The translations under genes were made by a program, and so were the position numbers. DNA of 49,488 bases from Lutispora saccharofermentans (GTDB taxonomy: Bacteria > Bacillota > Clostridia > Lutisporales > Lutisporaceae), in contig NZ_JAJEKE010000025.1 in assembly GCF_024363565.1 (NCBI RefSeq), positions 1 to 49,488 of the forward strand, read 5' to 3'. The notes under the pieces are model-generated. The model saw only the letters and a program-made list of their open reading frames with translations, was not told the origin of the DNA and made no database searches. How positions within the stretch are numbered: the first letter of the stretch is position 1; the number at the start of each line of letters is the position of its first letter. This document shows positions 7,260 through 16,846 of this stretch, one piece after another.

Positions 7260-9014
7260 TCACAGTACCCTTGCCCTGCCTCTGTATATGAGGCCCCTGC
7301 TGCCGTCAACCGTGACGATCTGGCCGTCTGTCAAAATATCAGCAGCCTTCTCCACTCCGACCACTACAGGCTTTCCAAGCTCCAGACCTACTATGGCGGC
7401 ATGTGAAGTCAGGCCGCCTTCTTCCACAATAAAAGCAGCAGCTTTCATCATGAAAGGTATCATATCAATATCTGTAGCCTCAGCTACTAAGATATCGCCC
7501 TCATTTATTTTATCTATTTCCTTTTCCCCATTTTTAACGATGCAAACTCTGCCTGTTGCGGCTTTATTGACTATGCCCATTCCCTTAGCAATGATCTCGC
7601 CTACTACATGGACCTTTATCAAATTGGTGGTCCCGGCTACACCGACAGGTATCCCTGCAGTAATAACAACCAAATCGCCATTGGCAATCAATTCTGCTTC
7701 CAATGCCTTATCTACAGAATGCTGTATCATCTCATCTGTGCTGTCGGTGGGGATTACTGTTACAGGAGCAACGCCAAAGCTCAAGCTCAATTTTCTGGCC
7801 ACTCTTTCATCCGGAGTTGCCGCAATTATAGGGGCCTTGGGTCTGTACTTGGAAACCATTCTGGCTGTGGAGCCGGATTGGGTAGGAGTGATTATGGCGG
7901 AGGCTCCCAGATCCATAGCAGCCGCACAGCTCGCATAGCTTATAGCATTGGTAACTGTTATATCATTATTTCCATCACTTTTCACCAGTTTCTTTCTGTA
8001 ATCCAAAGCAGTCTCTGTTCTCTCCGCTACGGCTGCCATAGTAGTTACAGTCTCAAAGGGATACTTTCCTGCTGCTGTCTCCCCTGAAAGCATAACAGCA
8101 TCAGTGCCGTCAAATATTGCATTTGCAATGTCTGTAACCTCAGCTCTGGTAGGCCTTGGATTGCGTATCATAGATTCCATCATCTGAGTCGCTGTGATCA
8201 CCGGCTTGCCCAGAGCATTAGCCATTGCTATCATCCGCTTCTGCACAAGGGGTATGTCCTGAGTGGGTATTTCTACGCCCAGATCCCCCCTGGCTACCAT
8301 CAAACCATCTGAAACCCGCAGGATTTCTTCACAATTATCCACGCCTTGCTGATTCTCTATTTTAGATATTATCTGGATATGATCTGCATGCCTTTGTTCA
8401 AGTATTCTTCTTATCTCATAGACATCAGAGGCTTTTCTTATAAAAGAGGCCGCTATGAAATCTATATCATTGTCTATGCCGAAGCTTATGTCATCGATAT
8501 CCTTGTCCGTGACTGCCGGAAGCTTTGAGGTCGCCCCCGGAATGTTCACATTCTTTCTATCGCTTACAGTACCGCCGTTCACTACCCGGCAGAATACATC
8601 AGTTTCATTCTTATCCGTGACAGTCAGTTCGATCAGGCCGTCTGCGATAAGGATTCTTGTGCCTTTGCTCACTTCGTCCGGCAAAGATTTATAGCTTATG
8701 CTTACAATGCTGTTATCCCCCTCGATATCCCTGGTTGTAAGGGTAAAGCTTTGCCCGACGACCAATTCCTCGGAACCCGTTTTGAACTTGCCCAATCTGA
8801 CTTCCGGGCCTTTTGTATCCAACATTATGGCCACCGGCTTGTTAAGCTGCTGTCTCACTTTTTTTATATTGTCTATCCTCAGCTTGTGCTCTTCATGGGT
8901 CCCATGGGAGAAGTTCAGCCGGGCCACATTCATGCCTGCCTTCATAAGCTTTTCCAACATTTCGACACTCTCACTGGCCGGACCTATGGTGCACACAATT
9001 TTAGTTTTTCTCAT
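7260..9014 (-). CDS. pyk: Pyruvate kinase with C-terminal PEP-utiliser-like domain
   Basis: A 584-residue pyruvate kinase, which transfers phosphate from PEP to ADP in the last step of glycolysis. The barrel begins KTKIVCTIGPAS. The active site MVARGDLGVEIP and the TQMMESMIRNPRPTRAEVTD helix are intact. Residues about 475-584 are an extra domain like the phosphohistidine domain of PEP synthase and PPDK (GGLTSHAAIVG). That extension is known in Bacillus and clostridial enzymes. The second of two ATGs (9014) has the better spacing from GGGGTG. It lies just downstream of pfkA, so the two irreversible glycolytic kinases are co-transcribed. Confidence 0.96.
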   Translation of the reverse strand: MRKTKIVCTIGPASESVEMLEKLMKAGMNVARLNFSHGTHEEHKLRIDNIKKVRQQLNKPVAIMLDTKGPEVRLGKFKTGSEELVVGQSFTLTTRDIEGDNSIVSISYKSLPDEVSKGTRILIADGLIELTVTDKNETDVFCRVVNGGTVSDRKNVNIPGATSKLPAVTDKDIDDISFGIDNDIDFIAASFIRKASDVYEIRRILEQRHADHIQIISKIENQQGVDNCEEILRVSDGLMVARGDLGVEIPTQDIPLVQKRMIAMANALGKPVITATQMMESMIRNPRPTRAEVTDIANAIFDGTDAVMLSGETAAGKYPFETVTTMAAVAERTETALDYRKKLVKSDGNNDITVTNAISYASCAAAMDLGASAIITPTQSGSTARMVSKYRPKAPIIAATPDERVARKLSLSFGVAPVTVIPTDSTDEMIQHSVDKALEAELIANGDLVVITAGIPVGVAGTTNLIKVHVVGEIIAKGMGIVNKAATGRVCIVKNGEKEIDKINEGDILVAEATDIDMIPFMMKAAAFIVEEGGLTSHAAIVGLELGKPVVVGVEKAADILTDGQIVTVDGSRGLIYRGRARVL

Positions 9015-9026
9015 CATCTCACCCCG

Positions 9027-9986
9027 CTATATTGATAGTATCTTCGCCAACTCATACATATCCGTATTAAAGGTTTTTTTCATCTCCAGCGCTTTTCCAA
9101 AGTCTTCGCTTATGATTTTATTATCTCTGATGCCGACTGCCTGGCCGGATTCGCCCTGCAATAATGCCTCCACGGCTCTTGCGCCAAGCCTGCTTGCAAG
9201 AATCCTGTCAAAAGCCGAAGGGCTGCCGCCCCTCTGCAGATAACCCAGTATTGTTACTCTTACTTCCATACCGATCTTATTATGTATTTCTTCGGCTAGC
9301 TTTGTCGCCTTTCCCACTCCCTCAGCCAGCAGTATGATGCTGTGCAGCTTTCCCCTGTTTTTACCCTGCAGCAGCCTTTTGCAGACATCGTCACAGGTGT
9401 ATTCCACCTCCGGCACTATGATGCTTTCAGCACCTCCCGCCAGGCCTGAATACAGGGCAATATCTCCGGAGTTTCGGCCCATTACCTCTATTATGCTTAT
9501 CCGTTCATGGGATGTTGTGGTATCCCTTATTTTATTTATGGCATCAAGCACTGTGTTCACCGCCGTATCAAAGCCTATTGTGAAATCAGTATAAGCCAGA
9601 TCGTTGTCTATAGTCCCCGGCACTCCTATGCAGGCTATGCCCTTCTTTGACAGCTCCCTGGCGCCTCTGAAGGAACCGTCGCCGCCAATTACAATTATGC
9701 CGTCGAAATCAAACACATCCGCAATATTTACTGCTTTTTGCAGTCCCTCTGCAGTCTGGAATTCTTCACATCTGGCAGTTCTCAGTATAGTTCCTCCCCT
9801 GTGAATGATATCCGCCACAGACGAAAGGTTCATCTCTATAACATCTCCGTGTATAAGCCCGTTAAATCCTCTTTTTATACCATATATCTTTGCCCCGTTA
9901 TATATGGATGTCCTCACAACGGCCCTTATGGCTGCATTCATGCCCGGAGAATCTCCTCCGCTTGTCAATACGGCAATGTTCTTCAT
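9027..9986 (-). CDS. pfkA: ATP-dependent 6-phosphofructokinase
   Basis: A 319-residue PfkA that makes fructose-1,6-bisphosphate. It has the ATP-binding [12 protein letters not shown], the GGDGS motif, the catalytic [20 protein letters not shown] loop and the [10 protein letters not shown] segment. Gly follows Asp in the GGDGS region, as expected for ATP rather than PPi dependence. The length is normal for bacterial PfkA. GGGGG stands 8 nt before the ATG at 9986. It heads the pfkA-pyk unit just after a symmetrical terminator, so expression needs read-through or a promoter within about 40 bp. Confidence 0.96.
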   Translation of the reverse strand: MKNIAVLTSGGDSPGMNAAIRAVVRTSIYNGAKIYGIKRGFNGLIHGDVIEMNLSSVADIIHRGGTILRTARCEEFQTAEGLQKAVNIADVFDFDGIIVIGGDGSFRGARELSKKGIACIGVPGTIDNDLAYTDFTIGFDTAVNTVLDAINKIRDTTTSHERISIIEVMGRNSGDIALYSGLAGGAESIIVPEVEYTCDDVCKRLLQGKNRGKLHSIILLAEGVGKATKLAEEIHNKIGMEVRVTILGYLQRGGSPSAFDRILASRLGARAVEALLQGESGQAVGIRDNKIISEDFGKALEMKKTFNTDMYELAKILSI

Positions 9987-10027
9987 CAAGTTTCCCCCTT
10001 TATTTTTTTATTTTTTGAACGGATAAA

Positions 10028-10055
10028 AAACAAAAACACCTAGGTGTTTTTGTTT
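10028..10055 (-). terminator. Perfect 28-bp palindrome, terminator overlapping a stop codon
   Basis: AAACAAAAACACCT (10028-10041) is followed exactly by its complement (10042-10055). In RNA this gives a stem ending in a U-rich arm on both strands. It overlaps the TAA (10056-10054) of the small gene on the minus strand. It should end or attenuate the dnaE transcript before pfkA. Confidence 0.7.
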
Positions 10056-10251
10056 AGTACCCTGCTTCATATATTATGTTTTGTGCTTCCTCAGCTTCTC
10101 CTTCCGGCACCAAAACCTCAAAATACCCATCTTCCTGAGCAGCCCCTTTGCTAACAGGCTGAATCTTCGTAAGCATGCCCTCCTGCGTCAGAAGCTGTTC
10201 TGTCTTTTCGGCCAATTTCTTGTTTTTAGCAATATATATTACTGTCCACAT
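10054..10251 (-). CDS. Small conserved protein between dnaE and pfkA
   Basis: A 65-residue acidic protein (begins MWTVIYIAKNKKLAEKTEQL, ends NIIYEAGY). The beta-alpha pattern resembles the small DUF2007 'putative signal transducing' fold, but I am not certain of this. It stands about 60 bp after dnaE, in the same direction, and its stop is buried in the terminator. Function unknown. Confidence 0.7.
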   Translation of the reverse strand: MWTVIYIAKNKKLAEKTEQLLTQEGMLTKIQPVSKGAAQEDGYFEVLVPEGEAEEAQNIIYEAGY

Positions 10252-10313
10252 ACATGATGCCTCCTTTAGTTCACGGACTATTCCCTAATCCTAAGTTTAA
10301 TGTAATACTTAAA

Positions 10314-13300
10314 TTATTTCAAGGCAACACATTGATCTCCACAAGTTTTTTTTAGTTCTTCAAGCAGGGTATCGTTGATTGTGACCCATATGCTTCGCGG
10401 TGCCTGCATAACCCTTGAGCTTTGCTTGGCCTTTCTGGCTTCATCAACCACGTAGACAGGTTGATCACCTCTGTTTTTCTCAAGAATCTTTTTTACTGAG
10501 TTCAGCAGCCCCGGGTTTTTTTCCGAATCGATCTTAATATACAGCTTTCCAAACAGTTTGTTCTTATTAAGCGAGCTTTTATCATCTTTATTTAAAAGGG
10601 AGATTTTCTCACAGATTATTTTTGCACTCTCCTCTTCTTTTATACTTATCCTGCCCTCTACAAGAATTATATTGTCAGGCTTGAGCAGTTCCTTATAATT
10701 CTCATAGGTCTTGGGAAAGATAATCATCTCTATAGATCCATATAAGTCTTCAAGCTGTGCAAAAGCCATCATGCTGTTATTCTTTGTAGTTTTCGTCTTT
10801 ATTGATTCTAATATGCCTCCCATTATGACCCTTTTCTCGTCCAGTTCAAGAATACCCTCGTCAATATCCATATTTTCCGAAGGCTCTTTTATCAATTCCG
10901 CTGTATTGATGCTTGTTCTGTAATCCAGCTCTTCTTTATATTCCAGAAGCGGATGGCCGCTGATATAAAGGCCCAGCATTTCTTTTTCCATGGCCAGCAT
11001 AATATTTTTAGGATACTCATCCAGGGCCGGGTAAATATCATGATTTATGGATATATCACAAACACTGTCATCAAACAGCGATAGCTGACCATCTATATTG
11101 TTCTTCCTCTGATCATGAACACAATCCATGAGCCTTTCGTATACTGCCATGAGCTTGCTTCTATATACGCCCAGGCTGTCAAAGGCACCGCATTTGATAA
11201 GGCTTTCAACGGTACGCTTATTGACTACGCCCAGGTCCACCTTGTTGACAAAATCATGGAGGCTTTCGAAAATACCTTTTTCGGTTCTGTTTTCTATTAT
11301 AGAATTGATGGCATTTATGCCCACATTCTTTACCGCTGCCAGGCCGAATCTTATTTTGTTATCTTTAACTGCAAAGTTGACATCGCTCTCATTCACATCC
11401 GGCGGAAGGACTTCTATCCCCAGCTTCCTGCTGTTCAGGATGTATTCCGCCACCTTGCTGCTGTTTCCCATGACGCTGGTTATGAGGGCTGCGGTAAATT
11501 GCACAGGATAATGATATTTCAGCCATGCGGTTTGATATGATACAACTGCATATGCGGCAGCATGGGACTTATTAAAGCCGTACTTTGCAAATTCCGCCAT
11601 CTCATCAAATATTTTTTCGGCGATACCCTTATCTATGCCGTTTCTGACACAGCCCGGAACTATGATGCTGCCATTCTCATCAGTGATCCCGTTTATGAAA
11701 TTTTCTTTTTCCTTTGCCATTACATCCGCTTTTTTCTTTGACATGGCCCTTCGAACCAGGTCGGATCTTCCCATAGAATACCCGCCAAGCTCTCTGAACA
11801 CTTGCATTACCTGCTCCTGATATATAGTGCAGCCATAGGTGACGCTTAATATGGATTCCAGCTTGGGATGCAGGTACCTGACCAGCTCTGGATTATGCTT
11901 GTTCTTTATATATCTGGGGATCTGATCCATAGGCCCCGGACGATATAGGGAAACGCCTGCTATGATATCCTCCAGGCAATTTGGCTTCAACTCCTTCATA
12001 AACTGAGTCATTCCGCCGCTTTCAAGCTGAAATACACCGTAGGTTTCCCCTTCACATATCATCTCATATACTTTGCTTTCATTGTAATCAATTTTCGAAA
12101 GATCAGGCACATTCAGGCCCTGCTTTCCTATTATCTCCAGCGTATCCCTTATGACCGTCAGAGTGCGGAGACCCAAAAAGTCCATCTTCAAAAGTCCCAA
12201 TTCCTCCAGGGTAGTCATAGGGAACTGGGTGGTAAGCACATCTTCATTCATCTGAAGAGGCACATAATTTGTAACGGCCTCTTTTGCTATAACCACTCCC
12301 GCAGCATGGGTAGAGGCATGTCTGGGCATTCCTTCCAAAGCCCTGGACATATCTATAAGCTGCTTTATGTTCTCATCATCCTCATAAAGATTTCTCAGCT
12401 CCACATTGACATTCAGAGCCTTATCTATAGTCATGCCCAATTCCATGGGAATCTTTTTAGCCACGCTGTCCACCTGAGCATAGGGCATATTCAATGCCCT
12501 TCCCACATCCCTTATGGCAGCGCGGGCTGCCATTGTACCGAAGGTTATGATCTGTGCAACTCTCTCCTTGCCGTATTTTTCTACTACATAATCTATGACT
12601 TCCTGCCTTCTTTCGTAGCAGAAATCCACGTCAAAATCCGGCATGCTTATTCTCTCAGGATTGAGAAATCTCTCAAATATCAGATTATACTTAATGGGGT
12701 CAATGTCTGTTATACCGATTGCATAAGCTACTATGCTCCCAGCTCCTGAGCCTCTCCCGGGGCCCACCATTATCCCTTTTTCCTTTGCAAATCTGACATA
12801 ATCCCATACGATGAGGAAATAATCCCCATAGCCCATCTTCTCTATGACGCCCAGTTCATAGTTCATCCTATCCCTGAGCTCATCAGTGATCGTTTCATAC
12901 CTCTTGCTCATCCCTGTTTCACAGATATGCCTGAGATAGGAATCCGAGGTATAGCCTTCGGGAACGTCAAATCTGGGTAAATGCACTTGACCGAAAGTAA
13001 AATCCAAATTGCATCTCGTTGCAATATCTACTGTGTTATCTATGGCTTCCGGTGCATATTTGAACAACTCATACATTTCTTCCGGCGACTTTATATAGAA
13101 CTCATCGGTTTGAAACTTCATCCTATTTTCATCATCTACAGTTTTGCCTGTCTGCACACACAAAAGCACATCATGGGCTTTGGCATCCTCCCGCCTTATA
13201 TAGTGAACATCGTTGGTAGCCACCAAAGGTATGCCCGTCTCTTTGGACATCCTGACCAGCTCCTGATTTATCAGGGCTTGCTCTCTTATCCCATGATCCT

Positions 13301-13826
13301 GCAGCTCCAGATAGAAATCACTCTCACCAAAGATATCCAAATAAGCCAGGGCTTCTTCTTTAGCCCTTTGATAATCCCCTTTTAATATGAATTGCTGCAC
13401 TGAGCCTGCAAGGCAGGCGCTCATAGCAATTATCCCTTCGGAATACTGCCTCAAAACCTTCATATCCACTCTGGGCTTATAATAAAAGCCTTTGACAAAT
13501 CCGAGAGATACAATGTTTGTAAGGTTTTTATAACCAGTCTCATCCTTCGCCAGGAGCACCAGATGGTACTGGTCACTGTCCTGCTTCGGATCTCTGTCTT
13601 CCATCCCTCTTGTTGCCACATATACCTCACAGCCTATTATAGGCTTTATGCCGTACTTCTTGGCTTGCTTATAAAAATCCACTACGCCGTACATGACCCC
13701 ATGATCGGTTATGGCGATGGACTTCATTCCTAATTCCTTGGCCATCTCCATTATCTTGTCCAATCTGCCGGCACCGTCTAAAAGACTGTATTGAGTATGA
13801 ACATGAAGGTGAACAAAATCTCTCAT
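10314..13826 (-). CDS. dnaE: DNA polymerase III subunit alpha
   Basis: A replicative polymerase of the DnaE family, about 1170 residues. The N-terminal PHP domain begins FVHLHVHTQYSLLDGAGRL. The palm carries the catalytic aspartates in MPDFDVDF at about residue 397. The finger and tandem HhH regions follow (EELGLLKMDFLGLRTL; HASTHAAGVVI). A C-terminal OB domain starts at KRVIMGGILESI. In Firmicutes PolC is the main polymerase and DnaE extends primers, at least in Bacillus. The ATG at 13826 is chosen because AAAGGA lies 10 nt upstream. A GTG 18 bp earlier is the alternative. Confidence 0.96.
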   Translation of the reverse strand: MRDFVHLHVHTQYSLLDGAGRLDKIMEMAKELGMKSIAITDHGVMYGVVDFYKQAKKYGIKPIIGCEVYVATRGMEDRDPKQDSDQYHLVLLAKDETGYKNLTNIVSLGFVKGFYYKPRVDMKVLRQYSEGIIAMSACLAGSVQQFILKGDYQRAKEEALAYLDIFGESDFYLELQDHGIREQALINQELVRMSKETGIPLVATNDVHYIRREDAKAHDVLLCVQTGKTVDDENRMKFQTDEFYIKSPEEMYELFKYAPEAIDNTVDIATRCNLDFTFGQVHLPRFDVPEGYTSDSYLRHICETGMSKRYETITDELRDRMNYELGVIEKMGYGDYFLIVWDYVRFAKEKGIMVGPGRGSGAGSIVAYAIGITDIDPIKYNLIFERFLNPERISMPDFDVDFCYERRQEVIDYVVEKYGKERVAQIITFGTMAARAAIRDVGRALNMPYAQVDSVAKKIPMELGMTIDKALNVNVELRNLYEDDENIKQLIDMSRALEGMPRHASTHAAGVVIAKEAVTNYVPLQMNEDVLTTQFPMTTLEELGLLKMDFLGLRTLTVIRDTLEIIGKQGLNVPDLSKIDYNESKVYEMICEGETYGVFQLESGGMTQFMKELKPNCLEDIIAGVSLYRPGPMDQIPRYIKNKHNPELVRYLHPKLESILSVTYGCTIYQEQVMQVFRELGGYSMGRSDLVRRAMSKKKADVMAKEKENFINGITDENGSIIVPGCVRNGIDKGIAEKIFDEMAEFAKYGFNKSHAAAYAVVSYQTAWLKYHYPVQFTAALITSVMGNSSKVAEYILNSRKLGIEVLPPDVNESDVNFAVKDNKIRFGLAAVKNVGINAINSIIENRTEKGIFESLHDFVNKVDLGVVNKRTVESLIKCGAFDSLGVYRSKLMAVYERLMDCVHDQRKNNIDGQLSLFDDSVCDISINHDIYPALDEYPKNIMLAMEKEMLGLYISGHPLLEYKEELDYRTSINTAELIKEPSENMDIDEGILELDEKRVIMGGILESIKTKTTKNNSMMAFAQLEDLYGSIEMIIFPKTYENYKELLKPDNIILVEGRISIKEEESAKIICEKISLLNKDDKSSLNKNKLFGKLYIKIDSEKNPGLLNSVKKILEKNRGDQPVYVVDEARKAKQSSRVMQAPRSIWVTINDTLLEELKKTCGDQCVALK

Positions 13827-13863
13827 AATATCCGTTCCTTTCACGTCTTGTTGAACGAGACTT

Positions 13864-13963
13864 CATTCAGTGGGGTTTCAACTCCACTGAATGTTAGTCG
13901 AGTCCATGCTGGACTTAGCCGCCCTTAGCACTCACCGCTTATAGCGGCGGAGTCTTAGGGCGG
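13864..13963. repeat. Structured palindromic repeat unit (three stems) upstream of dnaE
   Basis: Three stems lie side by side. CATTCAGTGG (13864-13873) pairs with CCACTGAATG (13884-13893). AGTCC (13901-13905) pairs with GGACT (13911-13915). CCGCCCT (13919-13925) pairs with the matching arm ending 13963, enclosing CCGCT-TAT-AGCGG (13935-13947). It is clearly more G/C-rich than its surroundings. It looks like a dispersed clostridial intergenic repeat or an RNA element between pgi and dnaE. A function cannot be assigned. Confidence 0.6.
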
Positions 13964-13975
13964 GTTAGTTCAGTG

Positions 13976-15241
13976 TTAACTATCTAATAATTTATATATA
14001 TTTTTCTTGTACATCTCAACGCCCGGCTGATCAAAGGGATTTATACCCGATAAATAACCGCTTACAGCGCAGGCTTTTTGCATGAAATATACCAGGTGTC
14101 CAAAGCTATGCTCATCCAGAGAAGGTATCTGCAGGGATATCACCGGCACTCCGCCTTCTTCATGAGCCTTCATAGCGCCCTCATAGGCAGCTTTGTTTAT
14201 ATAGCCCAGCGTTTTGCCCTTCAAATAATTCAGTCCGTCCAAATCATCGGCACAAAAGGGTATGCTCACATCCGCAGGCGGATTCTCCACGCTGATTATA
14301 GTTTCAAACAAATTTTTGCTTCCTTCCTGGAGATACTGCCCCATGGAATGCAAGTCCGTGGTAAACTGCAAGGTTGCCGGGAATATGCCTTTTCCGGCCT
14401 TGCCTTCGCTTTCTCCGAAAAGCTGCTGCCACCACTTCCCAAAATACTCCATAGAAGGTTCATAATTTATCAGCACCTCTATGCCTTTTCCCATCCCGTA
14501 TAATAGGTTTCTCAGCACGGAATATTGGTAACAAGCATTCTCCCCGAGCCTCGGGTTATCATATACCCTATAGGCTTCTCCCGCTCCTTTCAATATTGCA
14601 TCGATGTCTATCCCTGCGGCTGCCATGGTGATCAAAGCCGCAGGGGTCAGAACAGAATACCTGCCGCCGATATTTCCGGGAATCTCATAGCTTTCATAGC
14701 CTTCCCTCTCAGTCATCCTACGCAGGGAACCTTCATCTCTATCCGTCACAGCTATTATCCTTGTCCTGGCTTCTTCTTTGCCATAACGTTTCTCCAGCAG
14801 TTCTTTGAGAACACTGAAAGCCAAAGCTGTTTCCAGGGTCGTGCCGGATTTGGATATGACACAAAGGCTGAAATCTTTATCCCCAATAGCATCTATTACA
14901 GACTGCAGGTAGGCGCCGCTCATATTATTTCCGGCAAACAATATTTGAGTTGAATCAGCAGATAATAATTCTACCGCTGCTCTGCTTCCCAGGTATGAGC
15001 CCCCGATGCCTATGGATACAAATATCTGTGAGCTGTCTTTAATCTTGCGGGCTGTACTTTTTATCCTCTCCAGCTCTTTTTCATCGTATTTTATGGGCAA
15101 GTCCAGCCAACCCAAAGGCATTTTGCCGTATTCGGCCTGGCTATGGAGAATTCTATGGATTGAATCAATCTTATCAGCATATGAATTCAAAGCTTCTTTC
15201 TGAATATAACCTTCTGAATATCCTATTTTTATACCCTTCAA
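13976..15241 (-). CDS. pgi: Glucose-6-phosphate isomerase
   Basis: A 421-residue enzyme that interconverts glucose-6-phosphate and fructose-6-phosphate. The family signatures are present: VSIGIGGSYLGSRAAVELL, the phosphate loop VISKSGTTLETALAF, and a C-terminal lysine-containing segment ending in GVEMYKKNIYKLL. It is slightly shorter than the usual 450 residues, mainly at the N-terminus. The start is TTG with AGGAGG about 7 nt before it. Its place just upstream of dnaE and pfkA puts three glycolytic genes in this cluster. Confidence 0.93.
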   Translation of the reverse strand: MKGIKIGYSEGYIQKEALNSYADKIDSIHRILHSQAEYGKMPLGWLDLPIKYDEKELERIKSTARKIKDSSQIFVSIGIGGSYLGSRAAVELLSADSTQILFAGNNMSGAYLQSVIDAIGDKDFSLCVISKSGTTLETALAFSVLKELLEKRYGKEEARTRIIAVTDRDEGSLRRMTEREGYESYEIPGNIGGRYSVLTPAALITMAAAGIDIDAILKGAGEAYRVYDNPRLGENACYQYSVLRNLLYGMGKGIEVLINYEPSMEYFGKWWQQLFGESEGKAGKGIFPATLQFTTDLHSMGQYLQEGSKNLFETIISVENPPADVSIPFCADDLDGLNYLKGKTLGYINKAAYEGAMKAHEEGGVPVISLQIPSLDEHSFGHLVYFMQKACAVSGYLSGINPFDQPGVEMYKKNIYKLLDS

Positions 15242-15273
15242 TAGATACCCTCCTGAAGAAAATATATTTTTTA

Positions 15274-16227
15274 TCAGAACTTTCTCTCCCTCAATTTGTC
15301 AGCCAGCTCATCAAGCTTTCTCAGCCTATGATTGACCCCGGACTTGCCCACGGGGGGATTTATGGTCTCCCCTAATTCTTTAAGGCTCGCATCTTGATAG
15401 AGCAGCCTCGCTTCTGCAATGTCTCTGAGGTTTTTAGGCAGCTTGTTGAGTCCCATGCTTTCTTTTATATACTTGATGTTGTTTATCTGCCGCATGGCTG
15501 CATTTACCGTTTTGCTCAGATTAGCAGTTTCGCAATTGACTATTCTGTTAACATTATTTCTCATTTCTTTATATATTCTAACATTTTCTAAATCTAATAA
15601 TGCACTATGAGCGCCTATTATATTAAGAAAATCAACAATATTTTCTCCCTCTTTGAGATAAATCACAAAATTGCTTTTTCTGCTTACTATCTTTGCATTC
15701 AATCCAAAGCAATTTATGAGATTTTTAATATCCTCTGCATAAATCTCATTGCTTGTCACCAGCTCAAGATGATAAGTCTTTTCAGGATCGCTTATAGAAC
15801 CTCCTCCTAAAAAAACACCTCTCAAATAAGCTTTTTTGCAGCAATCATTTTTTATGATAGCCGCCGGTATTTTATAATTTATTTTATAGCCTCCTGCAGT
15901 TTCATTCATTATGGAGAGCTTTTTTAAAATATTCTCAGATGCCCCATCCGAATCTACTAAAAGAGTATAGCTGTAATTCTTCTTCAGCTGCTTATTTTTT
16001 GTCATGGACACTCTAGTCTGAATATCAAAATTATTTTTTATCAAGGAAAAAATTCTTCTTGCTATAGCTGCATTTTCTGTAGTCAGCTTTATACCTATCT
16101 TGTTTCTGCCTAGAATCTGTATGGTACCGTTCATTTTTATCAAGGCAGACAGTTCCGCTATCTGACAACAGGATTTTTCATCGTCGATCTTAGCAATTTC
16201 ATTTTTCACCTTTGATGAAAAAGACAT
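15274..16227 (-). CDS. whiA: WhiA-family DNA-binding regulator
   Basis: A 317-residue protein. The N-terminal two-thirds is the LAGLIDADG-homing-endonuclease-like domain (RGVFLGGGSISDPEKTYHLEL). The C-terminus is a helix-turn-helix (SLKELGETINPPVGKSGVNHRL). WhiA controls sporulation septation in Streptomyces and cell division in Bacillus. AAAGGTGGTG precedes the ATG. It sits next to yvcK and rapZ as in most Firmicutes, except that lepB separates it from yvcK. Confidence 0.95.
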   Translation of the reverse strand: MSFSSKVKNEIAKIDDEKSCCQIAELSALIKMNGTIQILGRNKIGIKLTTENAAIARRIFSLIKNNFDIQTRVSMTKNKQLKKNYSYTLLVDSDGASENILKKLSIMNETAGGYKINYKIPAAIIKNDCCKKAYLRGVFLGGGSISDPEKTYHLELVTSNEIYAEDIKNLINCFGLNAKIVSRKSNFVIYLKEGENIVDFLNIIGAHSALLDLENVRIYKEMRNNVNRIVNCETANLSKTVNAAMRQINNIKYIKESMGLNKLPKNLRDIAEARLLYQDASLKELGETINPPVGKSGVNHRLRKLDELADKLRERKF

Positions 16228-16240
16228 GGAAGCACCACCT

Positions 16241-16771
16241 TTACTTGATTGTGCCTGCTTTATTCAGAGGCCATAGTCTAAATACTGCTTTCCCTATTAT
16301 ATTCTTTCTATCTACAAAGCCAAGAGAATCAGACCTGCTGTCCCTGCTTTCCACTCTGTTGTCGCCTAAAACAAAATATTTGTTATCCGGCGCTATCGCT
16401 TTGCTGAAGTCATTTTCATAAGTAGGTACTTCTATATAACTTTCTTCCAGCAATTTTCCGTCTATATATACAGAGCTATCCTTTATATCTATTTCTTCCT
16501 TAGGAAGACCAATAACCCTTTTTATCAGATCCTTGTGCTCGAGATTGTCATTTATGACCACTATATCTTCTCTCTTAGGAGCCCCCATCCTATAGCTCAG
16601 CTTAGAAACTATAAGTATTTGGCCCTGGTATAAGGTGGGCTCCATAGAAGGGCCTTTAACATATGCAATTTGAAAAACAAAGGTTTTTAGAACAAATGCA
16701 ATCAAAAAAGCAGTTGCAATAAGCTTTATCCATGATATTATCTCATTCTTCATACTTTCGCTCAAAGTCAT
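16241..16771 (-). CDS. lepB: Type I signal peptidase
   Basis: A 176-residue, single-helix signal peptidase of the Gram-positive SipS type. The membrane anchor is at residues about 13-33. The catalytic Ser is in KGPSMEPTL, the catalytic Lys in DLIKRVIGLP, and box E is LGDNRVESRDSR. It cleaves Sec signal peptides outside the membrane. It stands between yvcK and whiA, an unusual position, and is probably in the same operon. Confidence 0.93.
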   Translation of the reverse strand: MTLSESMKNEIISWIKLIATAFLIAFVLKTFVFQIAYVKGPSMEPTLYQGQILIVSKLSYRMGAPKREDIVVINDNLEHKDLIKRVIGLPKEEIDIKDSSVYIDGKLLEESYIEVPTYENDFSKAIAPDNKYFVLGDNRVESRDSRSDSLGFVDRKNIIGKAVFRLWPLNKAGTIK

Positions 16772-16846
16772 CTCTCTCCCTTTACTTTAAAAAATACTGA
16801 TTTTGATTCCATTGCAATATCTCCTTGGAAAATTATTACAGTAGAA

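Noticed and set aside
8698..9243. A 181-residue plus-strand frame over pyk and pfkA
   Set aside because: Antisense to two confidently identified glycolytic genes; Ser/Leu-rich composition typical of shadow frames.
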